This document shows positions 53,301-60,200 of a stretch of 64,000 nt of DNA, one piece after another. The position numbers and the translations under genes were made by a program. A model generated the notes under the pieces. The model worked only from the letters and a program-made list of their open reading frames with translations. It was not told the origin of the DNA and ran no database searches. Location of the stretch: NCBI GenBank assembly GCA_023435565.1, contig JAEYRN010000063.1, positions 35,264 through 99,263 of the forward strand. The letters are read 5' to 3'. This DNA comes from Bacillota bacterium. GTDB lineage: Bacteria > Bacillota > UBA4882 > UBA8346. Positions within the stretch are counted from its first letter, which is position 1, and each line of letters opens with the position of its first letter.

Positions 53301-54080
53301 CCGGTGTTTCCAGGGACCAATTGTGAATACGATACCCATAAAGCTTTTCAAAGGGCGGGAGGCGTTGTTGAAACACTGATTTTCCGAAATCTGACCCCTG
53401 ATGATATTGAAGAATCCTTGGAAGAAATGGTAAAAGCGATTAACAACTCTCAAATTATCATGATTCCCGGTGGTTTTAGCGCCGGTGACGAGCCGGACGG
53501 TTCGGGAAAATTTATCGCGACTGCCTTCCGCAATCCTAGGGTCAAAGAAGCAGTTCTGAAACTATTGCAGGAACGGGATGGATTAATATTAGGTATTTGT
53601 AATGGTTTTCAGGCTTTAATCAAACTTGGACTTGTACCTTATGGCGAGATTCGAGAGATTGACGCTAACTCTCCTACCTTGACTTATAATACCATCGGAC
53701 GGCACGTTTCCTGTCTAGTCCGGACCAGGATTGCTTCTAATCTTTCACCTTGGCTGAGCAAGGTTAAGGTAGACGATGTTCATACCGTGGCCGTATCTCA
53801 CGGAGAAGGCCGTTTTGTAGCAAGTCCGGAGGTCATTGCCGGATTGGCCGCAAACGGTCAAATTGCTACCCAGTATGTGGAGATCGAGGGAAATCCGACC
53901 TACGATATTCGGTACAACCCGAACGGATCACTGGAGGCGGTTGAGGGAATTACCAGTCCGGATGGAAGAGTCTTAGGCAAAATGGGTCATTCGGAGCGTA
54001 TTGGGACTAACCTATACAAGAATGTACCGGGTGAGAAGGACCAGCGGATCTTTGAGGCGGGAGTGGAGTATTTTAGATAA
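50304..54080 (+). CDS. purL: Phosphoribosylformylglycinamidine synthase, single-chain
   Basis: 1258 residues, the long fused form. It has an N-terminal PurS-like part, two synthase halves, and a C-terminal class I glutaminase with nucleophile Cys1099 in GICNGFQ, IPGGFSAGDEPDGSG, and the catalytic SHGEGRF. Early blocks DTYWSDHCRHTTF and KNETHNHPTEIEPFGGAATC bind substrate and ATP. It carries out the fourth step of purine synthesis. Bacillus uses separate PurS, PurQ and PurL, so the fused enzyme is notable, although it is found in several clostridial groups. Monocistronic here, away from other pur genes. Shine-Dalgarno GGAGGAA. Confidence 0.95.
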   Translation: MSNVRRIFVEKKPGFDVEARSLYRDLKDNLGITGLKAVRIINRYDIEGISENEYREGREIIFAEPPVDYIVDEIMEFKPEDRVLAIEYLPGQYDQRADSAAQCIQILAHRERPEVRVAKIIIFSGVISEAEYLKAKNYCINPLESREAHLEKPTTLEIQISYPGDVPLIEDFIILTNADLEKLRNEMRLAMSLEDLAFCQAYFRETEGRNPTLTEIRVLDTYWSDHCRHTTFLTNIESVKIEDGPFAEAIRTAYQSYIQSREYLYGNDSREITLMNLATIAMKEFRKRGLLNDLEESDEINACSITVSAVVNGKPEEWLVMFKNETHNHPTEIEPFGGAATCLGGAIRDPLSGRSYVYHAMRVTGSADPRARIDDTMPGKLPQRKITTQAAAGFSSYGNQIGLATGQVAEVYDPDFVAKRMEIGAVIGAAPRENVVRGKEKPGDIIILLGGRTGRDGCGGATGSSKEHTEESLQTCGSEVQKGNPPTERKIQRLFRNPEISRIIKKCNDFGAGGVSVAIGELAPGLEINLDAVPKKYEGLDGTELAISESQERMAALVAPENVEIFCKAAAVENLETTVVAKVTAEPRLKMFWHGQSIVNISREFLDTNGVQQTAAVIVNSPKEAGNPLETISDEVLSKLSDLKEAWLANLERLNVCSQKGLNERFDSTIGAGTVLMPFGGKYQLTPVEAMVAKLPVLNGDTTIGTAMSYGYNPAIGKWSPFHGGLYAVLESVAKIVAAGGDYRKIRLTLQEYFEKLGKDSEKWGKPFAALLGAYYAQLKMGIPAIGGKDSMSGTFKEISVPPTLVSFALDTVDVTKTISPEFKEVGSRVVLLRLNKDRYQLPDFDQLDRNYRTVHDLINQGKILAAHSVRDGGLAASITKMCFGNMIGMIFTVNMDIKQYFIPGYGSLVLELPAEIDPAHYFKGLDYQIIGVTQAEAEIVFDGIVVKLSEALKKWEEPLEKIFPIKVEITNDNPQAYIYEEKQGLKSKMNIAKPRIFIPVFPGTNCEYDTHKAFQRAGGVVETLIFRNLTPDDIEESLEEMVKAINNSQIIMIPGGFSAGDEPDGSGKFIATAFRNPRVKEAVLKLLQERDGLILGICNGFQALIKLGLVPYGEIREIDANSPTLTYNTIGRHVSCLVRTRIASNLSPWLSKVKVDDVHTVAVSHGEGRFVASPEVIAGLAANGQIATQYVEIEGNPTYDIRYNPNGSLEAVEGITSPDGRVLGKMGHSERIGTNLYKNVPGEKDQRIFEAGVEYFR

Positions 54081-54117
54081 GAGGTTGTTTGTATTTGTTA
54101 ATAAGAAGAACAACATT

Positions 54118-54144
54118 ACCACAGAGGACACAGAGGACACAGAG
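54118..54144 (+). repeat. CACAGAG direct-repeat string upstream of GxxExxY gene
   Basis: ACCACAGAGGACACAGAG with a further GGACACAGAG: a nine-base unit (ACACAGAGG) repeated. Its inverted partner lies at 54713-54743. Confidence 0.75.
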
Positions 54145-54332
54145 AATTTTTTTACACGGCGGCAACAAGTGATATCTTGCCGCCTAATGCCTTATCTACT
54201 GTAACTCTATGATTTTGAAGACTAATTTTCAAATGTTAAACCCTACTAGTCTTGAGGTCATTTGACTTCATAGTAATTAGATGCCATAATGACTTTGGGT
54301 CTTATATTTAAAGACCAGATTGGGGATTAGAG

Positions 54333-54707
54333 ATGTTAAATATCAATGAGTTAACAGGAAGAATTATTGGTTGTGCTATTGAAGTTCATCGTACGCTTGG
54401 TCCTGGGTTATTGGAATCTGCGTATGAACAATGCCTTACTCATGAGTTGGGTATTTTAAAAATACCTTTTAAGATTCAATGGCATTTGCCTGTTGAATAT
54501 AAAGGAATATATTTAGATTGTGGATATCGGGTAGATGTGTTGGTTGATGACAGGGTTATCTTGGAGTTGAAAGCTATTGAAGAGGTTTTAGGGATTCACG
54601 AGGCCCAGTTATTAACATATATGAAGCTGGCAAAGATCAAAGTTGGTTTATTAATTAATTTTAACGTAGAAGTACTTAAAAACGGGATAAAGCGTTTTAT
54701 GATTTAA
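54333..54707 (+). CDS. GxxExxY family protein (PD-(D/E)XK nuclease-like)
   Basis: 124 residues. The family-naming motif is GLLESAY in GPGLLESAYEQCL. Asp in DVLVDD and Glu-x-Lys in VILELKAIEE complete a PD-(D/E)XK-type core. The family is widely scattered in environmental bacteria and is nearly always bracketed by CACAGAG-type strings, present here on both sides in inverted orientation. Function unknown; the arrangement suggests a mobile or selfish unit. ATG is preceded by GGGGATTAGAG, a weak Shine-Dalgarno. Confidence 0.88.
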   Translation: MLNINELTGRIIGCAIEVHRTLGPGLLESAYEQCLTHELGILKIPFKIQWHLPVEYKGIYLDCGYRVDVLVDDRVILELKAIEEVLGIHEAQLLTYMKLAKIKVGLLINFNVEVLKNGIKRFMI

Positions 54708-54712
54708 ATTTT

Positions 54713-54743
54713 ACTCCGTGACCTCTGTGTTCTCTGTGGTGAA
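54713..54743 (-). repeat. CACAGAG-type string downstream of GxxExxY gene
   Basis: On the minus strand it reads TTTCACCACAGAGAACACAG then AGGTCACGGAGT, the inverted counterpart of the string at 54118-54144. Confidence 0.75.
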
Positions 54744-54815
54744 AGTAAAAGTATTGAAGGAACTCCCTAATAAAAGCAGAATTTATTCACTTAATCATTC
54801 TGACTTATTTAGGAG

Positions 54816-55772
54816 ATGGTCCCGATCAAACCGATTTTGGTAATATATAATCCCACCGCCGGGCGGGGACGGGTACTACAATACTGGCCGCAAGTTGCAA
54901 AGGCATTGCATGAAACGGGAGTTGTTTTTGAGGCTGCCGCGACTAAAGGTCCTTTGGATGCGGTACGGTTAGCTGAAGAAGCTCCGGTGAATTTTTCTGC
55001 CGTTGTTGGTGTCGGCGGTGATGGAACGATCCATGAAATTGTAAATGGCCTAATGCGGGCTTCAAAAGAAATGGAAACTATTCCATTAGGGATTATTCCC
55101 CTTGGCAATGGTGATGACTTTGCTAAGATAATTCCTCCCGAGACCCCAATCGGCGGAAAACAGTTTGATTGGCGGGAAGCTGTCCGCAAAATTGCCGACG
55201 GTGAGACTAATTTGTTTGATTGTGGAAGAATTCAAGGCGGTTTGTTTCACTCGGAGACCATCGACGGGCCGCAATATTTTATGAATGGAATGGATATCGG
55301 TTTTGGAGCGCAGACCACTTACAACCTTAAACATATCCCGCGGTTTCTGACGGGCCTTTCGGCTTACCTTACTGCTGTCATTAAGACATTGATTGATTAT
55401 AAAATTCCCAAGCTTCGTCTGGAAATAGACGATCTCCCACCTTTTGAGCAGGATGCGACATTGACGGCGATTATGAACGGTCGTAGTTTCGGGAGTGGTT
55501 TTTGGGTTTGCCCGGAGGCTCGCGCTGATGATGGCCTTTTTGATGTTTTGGTGAGTCAAGCAGTGGATCGTTTAACTATAATGCGTCTGACCCCAATGTT
55601 TATGAAGGGAGAACATTTAAATGAGTCGGTGTTAAAACTATATCATGCCAAAAGGATTGTTATTGAGTCAATGGAATCGGTAGCGGTTGAGGTGGATGGA
55701 GAGATTCCTTACTCGGAGGTAAAAAAGCTTGAGATCGAGTTATTGCCGAAGAGATTAAGGGTTTTTGTGTAA
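54816..55772 (+). CDS. Diacylglycerol kinase family / YegS-like lipid kinase
   Basis: 318 residues. Nucleotide-binding blocks are VIYNPTAGRGR, VVGVGGDGTIHEIVNGL and IPLGNGDDFAK. The C-terminal beta-domain has FWVCPEARADDGLFDV and VEVDGE. These are the DAGK catalytic features. The enzyme phosphorylates diacylglycerol or a related lipid at the membrane; the lipid is not predictable. The ATG directly abuts AGGAG (no spacing), which is odd, so translation initiation may be weak or the start mis-set. It is convergent with the GGDEF gene, four bases apart. Confidence 0.88.
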   Translation: MVPIKPILVIYNPTAGRGRVLQYWPQVAKALHETGVVFEAAATKGPLDAVRLAEEAPVNFSAVVGVGGDGTIHEIVNGLMRASKEMETIPLGIIPLGNGDDFAKIIPPETPIGGKQFDWREAVRKIADGETNLFDCGRIQGGLFHSETIDGPQYFMNGMDIGFGAQTTYNLKHIPRFLTGLSAYLTAVIKTLIDYKIPKLRLEIDDLPPFEQDATLTAIMNGRSFGSGFWVCPEARADDGLFDVLVSQAVDRLTIMRLTPMFMKGEHLNESVLKLYHAKRIVIESMESVAVEVDGEIPYSEVKKLEIELLPKRLRVFV

Positions 55773-55776
55773 ATGT

Positions 55777-57285
55777 TTAACCGACCGCCGCTTCGTTTTG
55801 AGCCTGCTCCGATTCTAAAATCGATATAAAAATCCGGGTAATTTCAGGATCAAATTGGCTTCCGGCGCAACATTTGAGTTCATCGACTGCTTGATTTATT
55901 GTTTTTCTGGGACTATAGGGACGTTCGGAGATCATGGCGTCATAGGAGTCGGCAACACACAGTATTCTAGCTCCCAGACTAATTTGTTCACCGGCCAAAC
56001 CATCGGGATAGCCTTTGCCGTCAAAACGTTCATGGTGGTTGCGTACATATAACAATAGCTGACCTAGTTCGTTCAGTGGTTCCAAAATATTCTCACTATA
56101 AACAGGGTGCATGCGGATTAATGCAAACTCTTCATCCGTAAGCCGCCCTGTCTTATTAAGGATCGATTTGGGAATTTCAATTTTACCGATGTCGTGCAAA
56201 AGGCCTGCATATTGGAGGGTGCAGATTTCTTTGGGTGAAAGTCCAAGCGCTTCCCCGATTTTTGAAGCATAAACAGATACTCGTTCCGAATGGCCCAATG
56301 TATACTTGTCTTTTGCAGAAATAGTACTTAGTAAAGCCTTAAAAGCCCCGATTAATTGTTGGTGGTCGGAACTAATTCCTTTACGAAGCTGTTTCATGAT
56401 GTCCTGATAGAAGTGGATTTTGTCTTTACCGAGGTTTTTAGCGTGGTATAAGGCGGTATCGGCCTGACTAAATAGCTCGTCTTTATTGGAGGAAAGGTGG
56501 GGAAATTCCGAAATACCCATGGATAAAGAGATTTTTTCATGTACCTCTTTAGGAAAGTACCTTTGCCCCAACTCGTTAATACCTTTCTTAAAATGTTCCG
56601 CCACCTTTTCAATAGCAGTATTATCGGCATTGGGGATAATAATGGCGAATTCGTCGCCACCGCATCTACATACGAACTGGCCTTCTTCTGCTAAATCATT
56701 CAGGAGTTTTCCAGTACCTCTTAAAATAGCGTCTCCATATTCATGCCCGTAAACATCGTTGATCATCTTAAAATCGTCAATATCCATCATGATTAGGCCT
56801 AAAGAACTACCGCTTTTCTTTGCCTTTTCCAAATGTTCCTCAAGAATCGAATAAAAGTAAGTTTGATTATTTAAGCCGGTCAGTCCGTCGGTTATTGCGA
56901 GTTTAAGAAGGGTCTTTTTTTGCTGTTCCTGTTTTGTTCCAATGACTGCAATTATTACTGCGGACATGATAGTAAAGGCTTTTACGGAGAAGGCAACGAT
57001 ATATTCGGCCTTATGGGTAGTAATGTAAAATCCGGTAATGATCCGCAATTCGTTGGTGTAGAGTAAGGATGCGATAATCAACCCTAAGAAGCCGAAACGA
57101 AAAGCTAAAAAATAAGTGATAAAAGATTGAGCTGCGGCAGTTACTCCTTTATATTCATCCGGTGTGGAATATATTAGGGCTGTCGTAATTATATAACAAA
57201 TAATTAAACTGGCGAACTCGATCCTTCTGGAATTATTTGGAATAAATTCTTTTACCGTATGAATCAAACGTTTATTCAATTCCAT
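55777..57285 (-). CDS. Membrane GGDEF / HD-GYP protein (cyclic-di-GMP turnover)
   Basis: 502 residues. About four membrane helices occupy residues ~22-116. A GGDEF domain (~128-292) with an intact GGDEF at 209-213 suggests diguanylate cyclase activity; no RxxD inhibitory site is seen five residues before it. An HD-GYP domain (~310-490) has the HD pair at 364-365 (LLHDIGKIEIP) and HHERFDGKGYPDGL, suggesting phosphodiesterase activity. The same protein can thus make and degrade c-di-GMP. No known input domain other than the membrane part. A Shine-Dalgarno GAGGATG lies close to the ATG. Confidence 0.92.
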   Translation of the reverse strand: MELNKRLIHTVKEFIPNNSRRIEFASLIICYIITTALIYSTPDEYKGVTAAAQSFITYFLAFRFGFLGLIIASLLYTNELRIITGFYITTHKAEYIVAFSVKAFTIMSAVIIAVIGTKQEQQKKTLLKLAITDGLTGLNNQTYFYSILEEHLEKAKKSGSSLGLIMMDIDDFKMINDVYGHEYGDAILRGTGKLLNDLAEEGQFVCRCGGDEFAIIIPNADNTAIEKVAEHFKKGINELGQRYFPKEVHEKISLSMGISEFPHLSSNKDELFSQADTALYHAKNLGKDKIHFYQDIMKQLRKGISSDHQQLIGAFKALLSTISAKDKYTLGHSERVSVYASKIGEALGLSPKEICTLQYAGLLHDIGKIEIPKSILNKTGRLTDEEFALIRMHPVYSENILEPLNELGQLLLYVRNHHERFDGKGYPDGLAGEQISLGARILCVADSYDAMISERPYSPRKTINQAVDELKCCAGSQFDPEITRIFISILESEQAQNEAAVG

Positions 57286-57408
57286 TAGAAATCACATCCT
57301 CTGTGACCTCAGCTCATTCCCTGTTAACTTAAATGTTACATTAATAGTTCGAGAAGTACACAGATTTTTCCTTTAAAAAAAGATAAGAGTGGAAATAATA
57401 GATTTTGG

Positions 57409-58920
57409 TCAAACAATCTTTCCATAATCCTCTTCCTGTTTTAAAATAACATCATGGGCGCCGCCTTCACGGATGCTAATCGCCGAAACCAATGTAATCC
57501 GAGCATTCTTTTGCAGTTCGGGAATGGATTTGGCTCCACAGTTGCACATAGTGGATTTGATTTTACTAACGGATAAATCCAAATTATCTTTAAGATTTCC
57601 GGCATATGGCACATAACAATCTACGCCTTCTTCGAAAGACAACTTTTGTTCGCCACCCATATCATAGCGTTGCCAGTTACGGGCGCGATTCGAACCTTCA
57701 CCCCAAAATTCCTTGACATAACTCATGCCTTTCCTTAATTTTCGAGCGGGACTTTCGTCAAATCTGGCAAAATATCGGCCCATCATTACAAAATCCGCTC
57801 CCATTGCTAGGGCAATTACGATATGGTAGTCATGGACGATTCCTCCATCAGAGCAGATCGGGATATAAATTCCGGTTTTTTGAAAGTATTCATCCCTTGC
57901 TGCAGCTACTTCGATCACAGAGGTAGCTTGGCCTCGACCGATACCTTTTTGCTCGCGAGTGATACAGATCGAACCTCCGCCAATGCCTACTTTTACGAAA
58001 TCAGCCCCTTGTTCGATAAGATAATTAAACCCGTCACGATCGATTACATTTCCGGCGCCGACTTTAACTTCTTCTCCATAGGTGTTTTTAATCCATTTTA
58101 AAGTCTCACCTTGCCATTCATTAAAACCATCTGAAGAATCAATACATAGGATATCGGCACCGGCTTCAACCAAGGCCGGGACCCTTTCCCGAAAATCGCG
58201 GCTATTGATACCAGCCCCCGCAACCAACCTTTTATGGGTGTCTAAAAGTTCATCAGGATTTTCTTTATGGGCAGTGTAATCTTTACGAAATACCAAGTAA
58301 CGTAAATTGCGATTTTGATCGATAATCGGAAGGCTGTTCAACTTGTGCTCCCAGACCATATCATTGGCTTCGGAGAGGGAAATACCTTCGACGCCGCAGA
58401 CTAACTTCGAAAAAGGAGTCATGAATTCTTTGATTTTAGTTTCTTGTGAACATTTTGCAACCCTGTAGTCACGGCCGGTTACAATTCCCATTAATTCGCC
58501 TGAAGGAGAGCCGTCCGAGGTTATGGCAATTGTGGAATGGCCGGTTTTTTGGGTCAAATTGATTACATCGCCTAAAGTATCATCGGGTTTGAGATTGGAA
58601 TCGCTAACAACAAAACCGGCTTTGTAATTTTTGACCTTGCGGACCATTTCCACTTCTGAGGCGATCGATTGTGAACCGTAAATAAAAGAAATACCTCCGC
58701 ATCTAGCAAGCGCAATCGCCATTTGGTGATCAGATACGGCTTGCATGATAGCGGAGGCAAAAGGAAGATTGAGTATGAGTGACGGAGTTTCGCCTTTACG
58801 ATACTTGACAATCGGCGTCTTCAATGATACTTTCTCTGCCAGGCAGTCTTTGGTAGTAAGATTGGGTATCAACAGATATTCACTAAAAGTACGGCTTGGT
58901 TCCGAAAAATAACTGGCCAA
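57409..58920 (-). CDS. guaB: IMP dehydrogenase
   Basis: 503 residues. The TIM barrel carries the catalytic Cys319 in [15 protein letters not shown]. Two CBS domains are inserted (~95-225). Substrate-binding blocks are [11 protein letters not shown] and [14 protein letters not shown]-terminal [15 protein letters not shown] is also present. It makes XMP from IMP, the committed step to GMP. The Ser in GGGSICITR is the family's usual residue. TTG start after AAGGGGGG. A near-consensus sigma-A promoter lies upstream. The sequence resembles the long bacterial subgroup annotated simply as IMP dehydrogenase. Confidence 0.93.
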   Translation of the reverse strand: MASYFSEPSRTFSEYLLIPNLTTKDCLAEKVSLKTPIVKYRKGETPSLILNLPFASAIMQAVSDHQMAIALARCGGISFIYGSQSIASEVEMVRKVKNYKAGFVVSDSNLKPDDTLGDVINLTQKTGHSTIAITSDGSPSGELMGIVTGRDYRVAKCSQETKIKEFMTPFSKLVCGVEGISLSEANDMVWEHKLNSLPIIDQNRNLRYLVFRKDYTAHKENPDELLDTHKRLVAGAGINSRDFRERVPALVEAGADILCIDSSDGFNEWQGETLKWIKNTYGEEVKVGAGNVIDRDGFNYLIEQGADFVKVGIGGGSICITREQKGIGRGQATSVIEVAAARDEYFQKTGIYIPICSDGGIVHDYHIVIALAMGADFVMMGRYFARFDESPARKLRKGMSYVKEFWGEGSNRARNWQRYDMGGEQKLSFEEGVDCYVPYAGNLKDNLDLSVSKIKSTMCNCGAKSIPELQKNARITLVSAISIREGGAHDVILKQEEDYGKIV

Positions 58921-58956
58921 ATCAGTTCCCCCCTTAATTTTGGATAAATTTTTAAT

Positions 58957-58985
58957 AGTATATCTCTAAAATAATCTCTTGTCAA
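58957..58985 (-). promoter_or_regulatory. Sigma-A promoter of guaB
   Basis: On the minus strand TTGACA (58980-58985) and TATACT (58957-58962) are separated by exactly 17 bases. Confidence 0.75.
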
Positions 58986-59093
58986 CAATAATAATCAATT
59001 ATGAAAAATATTGATAATTGTCTTTTTATATAAATACATCAATTAAAAATTCCGAAATAATTAATGGTGGACAAATATAATTTGATACAATAT

Positions 59094-59259
59094 ATATGTT
59101 GAAAAAAGTTTTGAGTAAAACATTCACATCCCAAATACCGGACGTGAATGCCGAAATTATTTGGCTTTTTTCAACATATGAATCATGTAAAATATGTCGC
59201 AATACTCCACGCTTATCCAAGAAACTTATTGCGACATATATAGAGTCATAAAGATTCAT
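59094..59259. repeat. Two adjacent nested hairpins in the guaB upstream region
   Basis: Hairpin A: ATATGTTGAAAAAAG (59094-59108) pairs perfectly with CTTTTTTCAACATAT (59165-59179); inside it CATTCAC (59121-59127) pairs with GTGAATG (59144-59150). Hairpin B: ATATGTCGCAATA (59192-59204) pairs with TATTGCGACATAT (59227-59239), enclosed by ATGAATC/GATTCAT (59178-59184 / 59253-59259). The 486-base gap 58921-59406 has no credible gene. Could be a mobile palindromic element or a structured leader. Confidence 0.7.
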
Positions 59260-59406
59260 CATAGCAATTTCCAAAGGGTTATACTCCGGTAATCCATGTT
59301 AAGGCAGGGACTTTTTTTACCTATATTCCATTTCTGAGGAATATTTTTCGGATTCGGTAGTATCCTTTATTGAGAGAATTGTCCATATTATTAGGGGGTG
59401 CATTCA

Positions 59407-59895
59407 TTGGAACATAAAGGATTAAAATCAGTAACTAATTTATTATCCAAAACTGCCGGTCTGATCTTCTTTTCGTTTTTGGCAATATCTTTAGGTGTGG
59501 TTTTTGGGCTTTTATTTGAGGGGTGGGTTAAAGATCCTTCTGGAGCGCCGGTAGGTTCGGAAAACAGCGCATTAAAACCGGTAGATTTATCGAATGACAT
59601 AGACCTAAATTCTAATCCGGTTGTTGATGAATCTAACGTGAATTCAACAGAAACCGCCATCCCAATTTCTCCAACCGTAACCGTCAAATATAAGGTTAGG
59701 GTTGGTCCGTATTCGAAAAGGAATGATGCATTAGCAGCTTCCGATCAACTTCAGTCCCTGGGATATCCGGTATATGTTGGAAATAATCCTCCGTTTGCAG
59801 TTCAAGTCGGAGCTTTTGGATCCCAGACCAATGCGGAGCGGCTTAAAGCGGAGCTCTCTGGAAAAGGTTATAAGGCTTTTATTGAGCAGGATTAA
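59407..59895 (+). CDS. Membrane-anchored SPOR-domain protein
   Basis: 162 residues. One membrane helix (~15-40), a ~45-residue low-complexity linker rich in Asn, Ser and Asp, then a C-terminal SPOR domain (~90-160: YKVRVGPYSKRNDALAASDQ, AVQVGAFGSQTNAERLKAEL). SPOR domains bind glycan strands stripped of stem peptides at division or sporulation septa. TTG 59407, six bases after AGGGGGTG, is preferred over GTG 59398, which overlaps the Shine-Dalgarno. Followed by a small terminator. Confidence 0.82.
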   Translation: MEHKGLKSVTNLLSKTAGLIFFSFLAISLGVVFGLLFEGWVKDPSGAPVGSENSALKPVDLSNDIDLNSNPVVDESNVNSTETAIPISPTVTVKYKVRVGPYSKRNDALAASDQLQSLGYPVYVGNNPPFAVQVGAFGSQTNAERLKAELSGKGYKAFIEQD

Positions 59896-59969
59896 AAACA
59901 TCCATTGGATGTCATTTGCATTAGAATTAAAATCTTGGATAAGATATTTATCTACCAAAATATCGAAAG

Positions 59970-59989
59970 AGGCCTAACGGCCTTTTTTT
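59970..59989 (+). terminator. Small terminator after SPOR gene
   Basis: AGGCC pairs with GGCCT around a TAAC loop, followed by seven T. Confidence 0.6.
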
Positions 59990-60127
59990 GTTTATAATGA
60001 TTATGAAACCGCCTAACATAAAGATTCGCTTATGTAAATAAATTGTTAAAATCAAAGAATTAGTCCAAGAAAGAGCGTTTTTTTGATCTATAGTCCAATT
60101 ATTCACCGAAAAATAGCAAAAAGTGGT

Positions 60128-60180
60128 TGGACAAACTATATGTTGTATTATAAAATATTTATGGCAACAACATATAGTAG
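60128..60180 (+). promoter_or_regulatory. nrdJ promoter with two NrdR-like boxes
   Basis: The -35 is TGGACA (60128-60133) and the -10 is TAAAAT (60151-60156), spacing 17. Box 1 (60133-60148) has core CTATATGTTG and box 2 (60165-60180) has core CAACATATAG, its exact reverse complement. The boxes are 32 bases centre to centre, three helical turns. NrdR boxes are 16-bp imperfect palindromes around CWATATNTWG found in pairs at this spacing upstream of ribonucleotide reductase genes. Both overlap or flank the -10, so NrdR should repress. Confidence 0.75.
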
Positions 60181-60200
60181 TTAAAGGGGGAGCTTTAGTA

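Noticed and set aside
54001..54204. 67-residue plus-strand open frame over the purL end
   Set aside because: It begins inside purL and its tail is the translated CACAGAG string.
59026..59274. 82-residue minus-strand open frame
   Set aside because: Covers the nested hairpins; no Shine-Dalgarno and no protein-like pattern.
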